Part shown: positions 10,860-23,532 of the stretch, one piece after another
Position numbering within the stretch: the first letter of the stretch is position 1
Layout of the letters: each line of letters opens with the position of its first letter
Translations under genes and position numbers: made by a program
Notes under the pieces: generated by a model
What the model was told of the DNA's origin: nothing
Seen by the model: only the letters and a program-made list of their open reading frames with translations
Database searches by the model: none
From: Pachyseris speciosa
Lineage: Eukaryota > Cnidaria > Anthozoa > Scleractinia > Pachyseridae
Direction of reading: 5' to 3'
NCBI GenBank assembly: GCA_016490735.1
Contig: JAEMWC010000001.1
Coordinates: 3,530,001-3,594,000 of the forward strand
DNA length: 64,000 nt

Positions 10860-13800
10860 ATGTGTACACACGGCCATACATACACGGGCGTACACAGCTA
10901 TACACGGGCATACATGGCCATACACAGGTATACATGGCCATACACGGATATACATGGCCATACACTGGCATACAAGGCCATACACAGGCGTACACGGCCA
11001 TACAAGGGCATACATGGCCATACACGGACATACATGGCCATACACGGGCGTACACGGCTATACACGGGCATACATGGCCATACACAAGTATACACGGACA
11101 TACACGGGTATACATGGCCATACACGGCGTACAAGGCTATACACGGGCATACATGGCCATACACGGATATACATGGCCATACACGGGCGTACACGGCTAT
11201 ACACGGGCATACATGGCCATACACACGTATACACGGACATACACGGGTATACATGGCCATACACGGGCGTACACGGCTATACACGGGCATACATGGCCAT
11301 ACACAAATATACATGGCCATACACGGACATACATGGCCATACACGGGCATACCTTGCCATACACGGCATACATGGCCATACACATACATGGCCATACACG
11401 GACATACATGGCCATACACGGGCATACATGGCCATACACAGGCGCTATACACGGCCATACACGGGCATACATGGCCATACACGGGCGTACACGGCTATAC
11501 ACGGGCATACATGGCCATACACAAGTATACACGGAAATACACGGGTATACATGGCCATACACGGGCGTACACGGCTATACACGGGCATACATGGCCATAC
11601 AAAAGTATACACGGCCATACACATACATGGCCATACACGGGCGTACACGGCTATACACGGGTATACATGGCCATACACAAGTATACATGGCCATACACGG
11701 GTATACATGGCTATACACGGGCATACATGGCCATACACAAGTTATACACGGACATACACGGGTATACATGGCCATACACGGGCGTACACGGCTATACACG
11801 GGCATACATGGCCATACACAAGTATACACGGACATACACGGGTATACATGGCCATACACGGGCGTACACGGCTATACACGGGCATACATGGCCATACACA
11901 AGTATACACGGACATACACGGGTATACATGGCCATACACGGGCGTACACGGCTATACACGGGCATACATGGCCATACACAAGTATACACGGACATACACG
12001 GGTATACATGGCCATACACGGGCGTACACGGCTATACACGGGCATACATGGCCATACACGGTATACATGGCCATACACGGACATACATGGCTATACACGG
12101 GCATACATGGCCATACACAAGTATACACGGACATACACGGGTATACATGGCCATACACGGGCGTACACGGCTATACACGGGCATACATGGCCATACACAA
12201 ATATACATGGCCATACACGGTATACATGGCCATACACGGGCATACCTTGCCATACACGGCGTACACGGCCATACACGGGCATACATGGCCATACACGGAC
12301 ATACATGGCCATACACGGGCGTACACGGCTATACACGGGCATACATGGCCATACACAAGTATACACGGACATACACGGGACATACATGGCCATACACGGG
12401 CGTACACGGCTATACACGGGCATACATGGCCATACACGGACATACATGGCCATACACGGGCGTACACGGCTATACACGGGCATACATGGCCATACACAAG
12501 TATACACGGACATAACACGGACATACATGGCCATACACGGGCATACCTTGCCATACACAGGCGTACACGGCCATACACGGGCATACATGGCCATACACGG
12601 ACATACATGGCCATACACGGGCGTACATGGCCATACACAAGTATACACGGACATACACGGGTATACATGGCCATACACGGGCGTACACGGCTATACACGG
12701 GCATACATGGCCATACACGGACATACATGGCCATACACGGGCGTACACGGCTATACACGGGCATACATGGCCATACACAAGTATACACGGACATACACGG
12801 GTATACATGGCCATACACGGGCGTACACGGCTATACACGGGCATACATGGCCATACACAAGTATACACGGACATACACGGCATACATGGCCATACACGGG
12901 CGTACACGGCCATACACGGGCATACATGGCCATACACAAGTATACATGGCCATACACGGGCATACATGGCTATACACGGGCATACATGGCCATACACAAG
13001 TATACACGGACATACACGGGTATACATGGCCATACACGGGCGTACACGGCTATACACGGGCATACATGGCCATAGACAAGTATACACGGACATACACGGG
13101 TATACATGGCCATACACGGGCGTACACGGCTATACACGGGCATACATGGCCATACACAAGTATACACGGACATACACGGGTATACATGGCCATACACGGG
13201 CGTACACGGCTATACACGGGCATACATGGCCATACACAAGTATACATGGCCATACACGGGCATACATGGCATACATGGCCATACACAAGTATACACGGAC
13301 ATACACGGGTATACATAACCATACACGGGCGTACACGGCTATACACGGGCATACATGGACCATACACGGACATACATGGCCATACACGGGCGTACACGGC
13401 TATACACGGGCATACATGGCCATACACAAGTATACACGGACATACACGGGTATACATGGCCATACACGGGCGTACACGGCTATACACGGGCATACATGGC
13501 CATACACAAGTATACATGGCCATACACGGACATACATGGCCATACACGGGCATACCTTGCCATACACAGGCGTACACGGCCATACACGGGCATACATGGC
13601 CATACACGGACATACATGGCCATACACGGGCGTACACGGCTATACACGGGCATACATGGCCATACACAAGTATACACGGACATACACGGGTATACATGGC
13701 CATACACGGGCGTACACGGCTATACACGGGCATACATGGCCATACACGGACATACATGGCCATACACGGGCGTACACGGCTATACACGGGCATACATGGC

Positions 13801-15676
13801 CATACACAAGTATACACGGACATACACGGGTATACATGGCCATACACGGGCGTACACGGCTTTACACGGGCATACATGGCCATACACAAGTATACATGGC
13901 CATACACGGACATACATGGCCATACACGGGGATACCTTCCCATACACAGGCGTACACGGCCATACACGGGCATACATGGCCATACACGGACATACATGGC
14001 CATACACGGGCGTACACGGCTATACACGGGCATACATGGCCATACACAAGTATACACGCGGACATACACGGGTATACATGGCCATACACGGGCGTACACG
14101 GCTATACACGGGCATACATGGCCATACACAAGTATACATGGCCATACACGGACATTCATGGCCATACACGGGCATACCTTGCCATACACAGGCGTACACG
14201 GCCATACACGGGCATACATGGCCTTACACGGACATACATGGCCATACACGGGCGTACACGGCTATACACGGGCATACATGGCCATACACAAGTATACACG
14301 GACATACACGGGTATACATGGCCATACACGGGCGTACACGGCTGTACACGGGCATACATGGCCATACACAAGTATACACGGACATACACGGGTATACATG
14401 GCCATACACGGGCGTACACGGCTATACACGGGCATACATGGCCATACACAAGTATACATGGCCATACACGGACATACATGGCTATACACGGGCATACATG
14501 GGGATACACAGGTATACATGGCCATACACAGACATACCTGGCCATACACGGGCATACATTGCCATACACGGGCGTACACGGCTATACACGGGCATACATG
14601 GCCATACACAAGTATACATGGCCATACACGGACATACATGGCTATACACGGGCATACATGGCCATACACGGGCGTACACGGCTATACACGGGCATACATG
14701 GCCATACACAAGTATACATGGCCTTACACGGACATACATGGCTATACAAGGGCATACATGGGGATACATAAGTATACATGGCCATACACAGACATACCTG
14801 GCCATACACAGGCATACATGGCCATACACGGGCGTACACGGCTATACACGGGCATACATGGCCATACACAAGTATACACGGACATACAGGGGTATACATG
14901 GCCATACACACGGACATACAGGGGTATACATGGCCATACACGGGCTTACACGGCATACACGGGCATACATGGCCATACACATGGCCATACAGGGACATAC
15001 ATGGCTATACACGGGCATATATGGCCATACACAAGTATACATGGACATACACGGCTATACATGGCCATACACGGGCATACCTTACCATAGACAGGCGTAC
15101 ACGGCCATACACGGGCATACATGGCCATACACGGACATACATGGCTATACACGGGCGTACACGGCTATACACGGGCATACATGGCCATACACAAGTATAC
15201 ACGGACATACACGGGTATACATGGCCATACACGGGCGTACACGGCTATACACGGGCATACATGGCCATACACAAGTATACACGGACATACACGGGCGTAC
15301 ATGGCCATACACGGGCGTACACGGCTATACACGGGCATACATGGCCATACACGGACATACATGGCCATACACGGGCGTACACGGCTATACACGGGCATAC
15401 ATGGCCATACACAAGTATACACGGACATACACGGGTATACATGGCCATACACGGGCGTACACGGCTATACACGGGCATACATGGCCATACACAAGTATAC
15501 ATGGCCATACACGGACATACATAGCTATACACGGGCATACATGGGATACACAAGTATACATGGGCATACACAGACATACCTGGCCATACACGGGCATACA
15601 TGGCCATACACGGGCGTACACGGCTATACACGGGCATACATGGCCATACACAAGTATACATGGCCATACACGGACA
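10860..15676 (+). repeat. 20-bp minisatellite array, left arm
   Basis: About 240 units of a 20-bp repeat with consensus GGCCATACACGGGCATACAT. Variants follow one another in an 80-bp higher-order period over much of the array (for example 11,740-12,060 and 12,640-13,200). The outer edge is degenerate, and 14,460-15,670 near the core contains different variants (GGGGATACACAGGTATACAT, ACAGACATACCTGGCC). Because 20 is not a multiple of 3 and the unit has no stop codon on this strand, very long open frames (up to 1,415 codons) run through it; I regard them as by-products. Confidence 0.95.
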
Positions 15677-15689
15677 ATCAATTGAGTAC

Positions 15690-15908
15690 AAATCCGAATT
15701 TAATTTCAAAGTTGTAGCTTAGTAATATTATTGCAAGTTTGGCGTTGTGAAGTCCATTTCGGTCTCGAGTATGGCCCGAGGCTGCAGGCACAGTTTTTCC
15801 CAATACGGACCGACTTAGGCCGGCAAATAACATAATTGTATAACATCCTTTTCATGGGAGAGATATTTACTTAGAAAACTTCATGGTTCTTGTGGGCTTC
15901 ATCCTTTT
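15690..15908. other. Left border of the unit's core, no feature
   Basis: This is unique-looking sequence between the array and the Gypsy gag remnant. It shows no inverted counterpart at the other array border (24,371), so the core is not itself flanked by a second set of inverted repeats. Confidence 0.4.
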
Positions 15909-18131
15909 GTGCTTCTGGTTATAACCGAAATTATAGCCGAAGGAAACAAAGTAACATTTCAGAAGGCTCGTGAAATCGCGCGTACAGAGGAAGCTACTAA
16001 ACTCCAATTACAGGCCATGACAAACCCCATCCAAGTTAATTCCCTAGGCAGAAGAGAATTGAGCAAAGGCAAAAACAAGCCTAAAAGTAAGCCTCATTGG
16101 GGGAAAAGAGGCCACAAAGGAAAGGAGTACAAACAGGTCGACCGACCGAAGCAGACCCTGATGAAAGAGTTTTCTTAGGGATTCTGACTGCAGAACAATG
16201 TCAGGACACAAATAACTGTACAGGTGAGATTGATAATATCCAGTCGGAAGGACACGGTAATGGGGGCAGGATGGCCGAGCGGTTAGGGTGATGGATTTTC
16301 AATGCGGTAGCCCCGGGTTCAAATCCCACTCTGGCCGTTAGCTGGTCTTGTTCTGGGTAGTCCCTGGTTCAAGTCCTCGGTCATCCTTGTAAATAGCCAA
16401 CTTGGTTTGCCTCCGGCTAGTTGGGATTCTTATCATGTTGAGTTTATTTGAGTTTATTTGTAATGTAAAATTGACTCTGAAAAGCCCCGTGGGGACGAGC
16501 CAATAAAGTATGTATGTATGTATGTATGTACATGGTAACAAAGCCATAGTTGAAATGCAGCTAACTGCCAAGCCATACCCCAGGCACACCACACCAATAA
16601 AGTGTAAGATAGATACTCTCAGCTATACAAAACATGCATTCCCCAGAAGATGTCAAGAGTCTTCAAAGTTTCCTAGGCCTGGTCAACTACCTCCCACGGT
16701 ACTCAGGCCCCTAGCCACCATTACTGCTCCTCTCCGTGAGTTAACTAAGAAAGAGGTAGCCTATATGTGCGGGCCAGAACATGATCGTGCATTTAATGCA
16801 GTTAAAGCTGAAGTGTCCACCCTCGGTGTGCTCAGATATTTCGACCCCAACGCCAGGTGCTGAAGTACCTATTGCTGATGCCTTGTCAAGAATCTCACCA
16901 CAACCGACATCTGGCAACAACCAGCTACCTCAGTTTGACATACACCATGTCACCAGGTCGCTTACTGCATCGCCAGCGAGACTGCAGCAGATTCGGGAAG
17001 AGACGGTCCATGATTTTCACCATGAGCAATCTGAAAGAGATGGATTACAAAGGATGGCCATATAAGAGAGAAAAATGCCCAGAAGCATTGCACGATTTCT
17101 GGAACTTTCGAGACGAGTTAACCATTGAAGATGGGTTAATACTTAAGGGTGATCGCATCGTTATCCAGCCATCCCTTCGACAGGAGATGTTAGAAATCAT
17201 TCATCAAGGGTATCTGGGTCAGGAGAAATGCCTGCTCCGAGCCAGAGCCTGCGTTTTCTGGCCAGGCATCACCAAAGTTGTCATCAGTCTCGTACAATAC
17301 TGTAATCCTTGCCAAAGACACCAACACCAGCAACAGAAAGAACCAATTCTCCAGCCAGAACAACCAAGTTACCATTGGGAAAGGTTAAACTCTGATTTGT
17401 TCGACTTCAAGGGCCACCAGTACCTCCTTGTCTCAGACCAGTATAGCAAGTTTCCAGCCATCCGAAAGGTTTCAAGCACGACCTCCGCAGCCATTATCAC
17501 TCATCTTAGGAGCATATACGCAGAGTACGGCATCTCCAGTCAGTTAGTAACTGACAATGGTCCAAAGTACAGTGCAAAGGAATTCGCAGACTTTACCACC
17601 TCTTATGGAATAGAGCACATCGCCAGTTCCCCACTTTATCCGCAAGCCAATGGATCTTCGGAACGCATTGTACAGACAATGAAGAACATACTCGAGAACT
17701 GTGATGAGGAAGGTGGAGACCCTTACATAGGCCTACTATCATACAGAGCAACACCCCTCTACCACCACCTGGGATCACCAGCAGAGCTGCTAACAAAGAG
17801 AAAGTTCAGAACACTGTTACTTATGTCCCACCGTGCAAACCTTCCAGATGATTCAGCACAAGTTAGGGAACAGTTACAACGACAACAAGAGCAGCAAGGC
17901 CACTATTTTAATCTTAAGGCACGGCCAACCCTAGAACCACTCCATCCAGGCCAGCCAATAAGAATCCTCGATCACCAAACCAAGACATGGGAACCAGGCA
18001 CTGTTGTGAGAACAGCAAAAGCACCAAGGTCGTATATAGTTATGAACAGCAAAACAGCAGGTGTGTACCGGTGTACAAGATCACACCTCAGGCCGGACCA
18101 TGTGACACCCCATACGCAACATCCACCCTGA
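15909..18131 (+). pseudogene. Decayed Ty3/Gypsy retrotransposon (gag, RT/RNase H remnants, integrase)
   Basis: The gag end is at 15,909-16,178 (EGNKVTFQKAREIARTEEA). After a SINE insertion, 16,620-16,860 holds the end of the RT/RNase H linker (ATITAPLREL) with a frame break at about 16,710; an internal deletion then joins to an RNase H tail (ADALSRISPQ) near 16,870. The integrase frame 16,857-18,131 is open: zinc finger with one His and CNPC (the second His is Tyr in HQGYLG), and a DDE core with SDLFDF, VTDNGPKYS and a Glu in SSERIVQTMKN. Protease and most of RT are missing, so the copy cannot move by itself. No flanking LTR pair was found. Confidence 0.85.
16265..16535 (+). mobile_element. 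tRNA-Leu-like SINE with (TATG)n tail
   Basis: The head GGATGGCCGAGCGGTTAGGG matches a class II (Leu/Ser) tRNA A-box, with CAA in the anticodon position and B-box GGGTTCAAATCCC. The body runs to CCAATAAAG followed by four to five TATG units. It interrupts the Gypsy remnant between gag and pol and shares no tail with the other SINEs in the window. Confidence 0.8.
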
Positions 18132-18251
18132 TGGCAGTCCCTAAAGTTGTCATACCACCATCAAGACCTGGGAATAGAGCTGTTCAGCCAGCAAGAGACA
18201 GTATAGAAGCTAGTTCCCCTGCAAATACTCCAAAGCCCTCTCCGATTAACC

Positions 18252-18692
18252 GCCGACCGATTAGCTCAGTGGTAGAGCACCGGACTACGTGCGGGAGTCG
18301 CGGGTTCAAACCCCGGCCGGACAACACTCAGGGTCTTTAAATATTGAGGAGAAAGTGCTGCCTTTGTAATGACATCTACAAACGGTTAGACTTTCTAGTC
18401 TTCTCGGATAAGGACGATAAACCGTAGGCCCCGTCTCACAACTCTTCATATTCTCTGATTCTGTGGGACGTAAAAGAACCACTAGGGACGTAAGAAAACT
18501 CTGGCAGTGAATCCCTAGTGTCTGTCTTAATTTGATATTGATATTACGGGGGCACTCATAACTCAACTTCATTAATTGTAAACTGCGTTATAAGCAGTCT
18601 GGCAAAGTCCCCGGCAGTGTTGTAATGCGCATTTGAATATTGCATAGAAAATGCGCAATATAAATGTGATATATTATTATTATTATTATTAA
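18252..18692 (+). mobile_element. tRNA-headed SINE with (ATT)n tail
   Basis: The head has A-box TTAGCTCAGTGGTAGAGC and B-box GGGTTCAAACCCC, followed by a body containing GGATAAGGACGATAAACCGT and an ATT microsatellite at the 3' end. I recognise this arrangement as a common coral SINE type. It lies directly downstream of the Gypsy integrase remnant. Confidence 0.8.
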
Positions 18693-18822
18693 GACAAACA
18701 GCATTTAGACATTAAAGAACTTGAGGAACATTCATTTGTTAGTTGCAGAGAACCGTTAATTGAATAACCACTTTAAACAAGTTGCAGTTTTGATACACAG
18801 TTTAAAGACATCGATTAAGCAT

Positions 18823-19270
18823 CAGGGGCACCCAACGACAAGTTTCGGTCGATATCTGTTCGGTGGAGGGTAATTCGCCTTGGGTTTTTGGCGTCGATTA
18901 AAGAGGGAACTCGGATTTTTCGTAACTAAAACGTGACCTAAAAGATTCGCAATTGAGAAATCATAACCCCTGAGGTTTTCGGAAAGATCGTAATTGCTGT
19001 TTTTGGCAGTCAAAAACGTCAGCTAGCATTTTCGGAAAGAAAATAGCTCCCTAGAAAGGTCGTCGAAAGTTCATTTCAGCTTGCATTTTCTCAAAGAAAG
19101 ATTTTGTTCCCTAACATTTTCGGGAAAGTAAACTTTCAGCTAGGGAATCCGAACAGATGAACTTTTTCTAGCTTATGAAAACATCACTTCAAACAAACTT
19201 CAAACACCACAAGGTACTTAAAAATTCCTTTCTACATCTTTTGGTTGATTTAGCTCGTTGGGTGCCCCTG
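18823..19270. mobile_element. 448-bp MITE with 16-bp TIRs and 6-bp target duplication
   Basis: The ends are CAGGGGCACCCAACGA and its exact inverse. The flanks are AAGCAT at 18,817-18,822 and again at 19,271-19,276, a perfect 6-bp direct repeat. The interior is non-coding and rich in GGAAAG/TTTCGG motifs. A 6-bp duplication narrows the superfamily, but no transposase is present to name it. Confidence 0.85.
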
Positions 19271-19276
19271 AAGCAT

Positions 19277-19927
19277 GAACTTTTAGAAAGCTAAAAAAAA
19301 TGGTGTTTGCCGTTCTTCCTTTTTTATTGAAAGCGGGATGTCACAGTATCACGTGTTTACCACGTCACGTGCTTATTGTTATGTAACTAGCGCTGAATGT
19401 ATGTAGCCGCTATATTGGAACACGTTTAATAAATCACAAAGCGAGACACATAACGCCTTGGGTTTCTTTTGGTTCAATTTTAACCCTGAGAGTATGCTGG
19501 AGGAATTTATAACCGAGATGTCTGCAGTTAATGATTCAGTGTCGTTGACTATTAGAGTGGTATCATGTGCGAATTGAGATCTAATTGTTTCACTGTCGTC
19601 AGGGAGTGTGATTACGCCATTTTGCTAATGATTAGTTCTTGGTGAATTGTGGGTAGATCCAGTCCTTTGTAGGGGCAAACGGCCATTCTAGAACGTAACT
19701 TGAAATTGTATTTTTCAAAATTTATGATTGGCTCCTTTCGATCCCGTCTGATGGAATAAATTTTAAAACTGACTATCTTTACAAATCATACACTTAGTTG
19801 TAGTCCACTGTCGGTGATCAAAATGGGGTTGACAGACCGACGCGACTCCTGCTGTGTGCTCATTGTGTTGTTCACGGCCTTTACTGAAGAGGTATATCTT
19901 TATGCGATTTACCTTTTCTATAAGAAA
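19277..19927. other. Core segment with possible solo LTR remnant
   Basis: From 19,337 the sequence reads TGTCACAGTATCACGTG and continues to an AATAAA at 19,429 and GCGAGACACA, which has the look of a short LTR. There is no pair, no primer-binding site and no target duplication, so this is weak. The rest shows nothing. Confidence 0.25.
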
Positions 19928-20629
19928 TCAAGGGAGGTTCCTCAAGCAGTTTAAGGCCTGGGTCAGGGGCGTTTATTAGAGAAAACGGTTTTTTGTGATA
20001 TAGCAGCCCAGAGGAATGACACAGAAACGAAATTCGGCACATGGGTAGTTCTCATCATCCTTAACATTTTCACGTGCAATAAACGTTATCATAGATCACG
20101 TGACGTGTCACGTGACCATTGCTTTAAAATCATCACTTATTTGAGGAGTAGGTGACTTTTGTAGAATATAATATAGAATAAAAACGCTTTTCTTATGCGT
20201 ATTAATTATTTCCAGCGTCTCACGTTTGGAGTGACCGTCCATCGTTCTCAACAAAAAAGTTGTGAGGGCAAAGGTCATTTTTCGTACCAGAATTCAACCT
20301 TTAGCTGTTGATCATTTAAAAACTAAAACTCGTGAACGATCACACCAAGCGTAGAAAGTTAGATATGTTGGATTTATATTAAAAACGCTGATTTATTTAT
20401 CTGTAAACTGAAAATCCGCCACCGCATCGCCGATTTAAGAATTTTTCAAATTTTGATCACGTGACCGATCACGTGATCAAATTTATACATTAAGGCAAAC
20501 AAGGACAACAAGATTTATCTTCAGGGAAAGTTTCATCCAGTTCTAGGAAATCTGGAGTAAGATATTGGCGATCAACCATATTTATGAACATATTTCTAAA
20601 CCCAGGCCTTAAACTGCTTGAGTCCTTGA
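19928..20629. mobile_element. About 0.7-kb TIR element rich in CACGTG
   Basis: The ends are inverted copies: CTCAAGCAGTTTAAGGCCTG at 19,941 and its inverse ending at 20,622, with an outer TCAAGG/CCTTGA pair. The interior has no open frame but contains at least four CACGTG palindromes (20,071, 20,097, 20,113 and near 20,457-20,476). It is a likely non-autonomous DNA transposon. Confidence 0.7.
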
Positions 20630-20698
20630 ATATCTTTCTGAGTAATGGTTGTTCTTGTATTAAAAGCCATTGTGTCCAAACATGTTAACGATGTCTGA

Positions 20699-20857
20699 AA
20701 TAGGCTAGTTTCGAATTGTGGGAGAACAAAAGAACAGAGTCGAGGTTGAGGGGAATAATTTGCATTTTCCTTTGTTTTTGACAAAAGAAAATGCAAATTA
20801 TTCCCCTGAACCTCGACTCTGTTCTTTTGTTCTCCCACAATTCGAAACTAGCCTATT
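20699..20857. mobile_element. Near-perfect hairpin MITE, 159 bp
   Basis: The arms of about 70 bp are inverted copies with a single mismatch (outer AATAGGCTAGTTTCGAATTG) around a loop of about 17 bp. It would fold into a long hairpin as RNA. Confidence 0.8.
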
Positions 20858-20859
20858 GC

Positions 20860-22897
20860 GTCACGGAGGGTGGCAGTTTCTTGTGCATTCTCTGTTTCTG
20901 TGTTAGAGCTGTTTTTCTGTCTGTCCGCGTAGTTAACTTCTGAGAGTATCTGTTCGACCATTTTCTCAGGGTAACTTTTAGACATAAGTCGAGTTTTAGT
21001 AGCTCTTGAAGAAAGAAAAGATTCAAAAAAGGCTCATTAATCTTACAGTACTAAACACTTACAAAGACAGAACAGACAAACTCTGTCTTACTGAACTGGC
21101 AAATGCTTTTTTGGTCGTTGCGACAATCAAAAAAGGAATTTCCGGTACATTCAGAGAATCCGATTTTGTGACAGTTAACGAATAAATGAACCAAAGTTAT
21201 GATTACTCTACCTTCTGTTACAGATTTCGTTAACTGTGTTTACAAAGTTTATTTTGTCACTAACCCCCTTCTCTAAATGCATGAATCGAGTTGAAAAGTG
21301 TAGAAAAGGATATCACTTGATTTTTTTGAGTTAATAAGATATGTTAACTTCTGGACAAATCTTATGAATTAAACGGAATGATATGCATTTTAAATATTTT
21401 TAAATATTAGTTAGTAACCTCCCCTCACTTCAAATTGGGGGAGCTTCTACCCCGTTCGTGAAGCAATTTCAAGAATCGTTACCATGTTTGTAAAACATAC
21501 TAATGGACAAATGGCATCTAATACAAGAGCAACCATTACTCAAAGAGATATTCAAGGAACCTCCCTTGATTTCTTATAAAAAAGGAAAATCGCTTAAAGA
21601 TATGCTTGCTTTACACAATGGGCACACACCAGGAGTCGCGTTGGTCTGTCAACCCCATTTTACTTCACAAACAGAAGACTTCAACTAAGTGTATGAATTG
21701 TGCGACAGTGTCCACCACCTTTAGCCAAGCACTGTTATCCCGTGAAAGTACTTTTTTATATATGTCTTTTACTTTGATTAAAAACAAAACACAAACAGCG
21801 GAGATAAACATGGTAAACCAACGCATTTTATATAGACTTGACGTTTCGTATGCTGGGCAACATACATTTTAAAAAGTTACCGATACAATTTTTGAAAACT
21901 GTTTATATACTTTTAATGCATTGTTTGTGTTTTATCTTTAATCAAGCTACGATGGCCTAACAACAAGAGTTCATATGATACAGTCTTTTACTTTATTTAT
22001 TATTTTTTCCACAAAATGTGGAGAGGGGGGGAGGGGCCTGGATCAACTTCCTAAGGCGATATTTCATTGACTTTTATATTGTAAGTTAACACTTTAGTGA
22101 AAATTTTCTTCGAAACTATCTTGTAGAGTTCTGGAAAGAATCACTATTCGATTTCTTTATTAATTACTTATATCTGTCAGTACTGTTTCCTCATTCCCAG
22201 CAATAAATGTATGTAGAGTGTTTTCTTTCTCAAATTTTAATTTTCGAGGGCCATTAGTTTATCAGTTTTATTACTGTTATATGTTACCCTCGTTAAATAA
22301 AGTCTTACTTACTTACTTACTTACTTCGTAAGAATTCAGTTAGATATTTACAAGAATAAGTGTTTCGGAAATGAAACAAACTACAACGCGATGCTTCACA
22401 GTAAAAAAGTAATACTAAAAGTATAATTCTGGTTCGGACAAACTGCTTGAACGAAAACTGTTTATACCTAACAGAGATTCCTGGTGTCCGTGAAGAGCCT
22501 ACTCCTTCATGGGACAACACTGCGAAAACTGAAGACACAGAAAGAGAAAAACAGCACAGAATTCCCGGCTAGAGAGACTTAAAGTCCTTCATCATAACAA
22601 ATGCATTAAGTGACCAGACGATGTATGTATTTTATGGACTATGGGAGAATTGTAAAGCTTACCTTCCCAAACACTTTCCCTTTTTTCTCTTTAGTCGCAT
22701 ATTATGATATCTTATTTTAATTTTCAATACTCAAGTTGAAGACAAAACAAAGCGTTGATGTTTGGCTTTTTTCTTTGCGTAACGGTTCACTGATTCTGTT
22801 AACACTGGATCGCCTGAGTGTCCGTATTAAATAAAGAGGTTAAGTTTTTGCTCTTTGGGGCCGAGATTTAGTGTCTGTTGTCCCTAGAGAGGTTTCC
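20860..22897. other. Core segment: PLE fragment and a LINE-like tail, otherwise empty
   Basis: At about 21,503-21,640 on the plus strand the residues QPLLKEIFKEPPLISYKKGK match the stretch upstream of the GIY-YIG domain in Penelope-like elements; the frame is lost after it. At 22,260-22,326 a GTTAAATAAAGT end followed by CTTA units looks like a non-LTR element tail. I see nothing else. Confidence 0.5.
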
Positions 22898-23186
22898 TTA
22901 AAGCCGCGGCCATACGAGTGATTTTTTGCTTGAGATGGTGATGCGATTTTTTTGGAAAATTGTCGCGTCGCCGGCGCGCGGTAAAAATCACCCGTGCACA
23001 GGTGATGCGACAGCTCAAAAAATCGCAGAAAAAGAATCGCGAAAAGTTAAAACTCATTCAATTTCTCGCGTTGCCAGTTCAAGGGTGGCCACACTTGCGA
23101 TTTTCATCGCGCGCTGGCGACGTGACAAAATTCAAAAATAGCATCATCGGCGCGAGCGAAAAATCGCTCGTGTAGCCGCGGCTTAA
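22898..23186. mobile_element. GC-rich MITE bounded by TTAA-like ends
   Basis: The left end TTAAAGCCGCGGCCATACGA and right end (inverse of TTAAGCCGCGGCTACACGA) form TIRs of about 28 bp with few differences. The interior carries many CGCGA/TCGCG motifs. The TTAA at both ends suggests, without proving, a TTAA-targeting family. Confidence 0.65.
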
Positions 23187-23428
23187 ACGCGCTGTGACCA
23201 TATTTGGACATTGCCAAAATTATCGGCAGGGCTCCGTCTCGATACCGCACCGATATCATAACCACATTTCACTCGCGCGCGCGCAACTAACCAAAATTGT
23301 AGAGATGTGTTTCTCTGCCCAGTTATGTCTGCTTCTTTTAGTTTTCTATCACTTGTTTTCATCTGGCCTTGGAATTTGGTTATCTGAAGAAGAGCAAAAG
23401 CTACTGGACAGGCTACTAGCAGAGTAAA

Positions 23429-23429
<1 letters not shown>

Positions 23430-23469
<40 letters not shown>

Positions 23470-23501
23470 GAAGTGAAACACGAAAATTTGGTTTATCAAC
23501 G

Positions 23502-23532
<31 letters not shown>

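Noticed and set aside
10820..15717. Very long open frames through the left array, up to 1,415 codons
   Set aside because: They come from a 20-bp unit without stops, occur in all three plus frames and on the minus strand, and have no start context or non-repeat domain.
23194..23427. 77-codon plus frame with an internal signal-peptide-like stretch
   Set aside because: The hydrophobic run follows an inner Met and the frame ends where the PLE 3' region begins; no other support.
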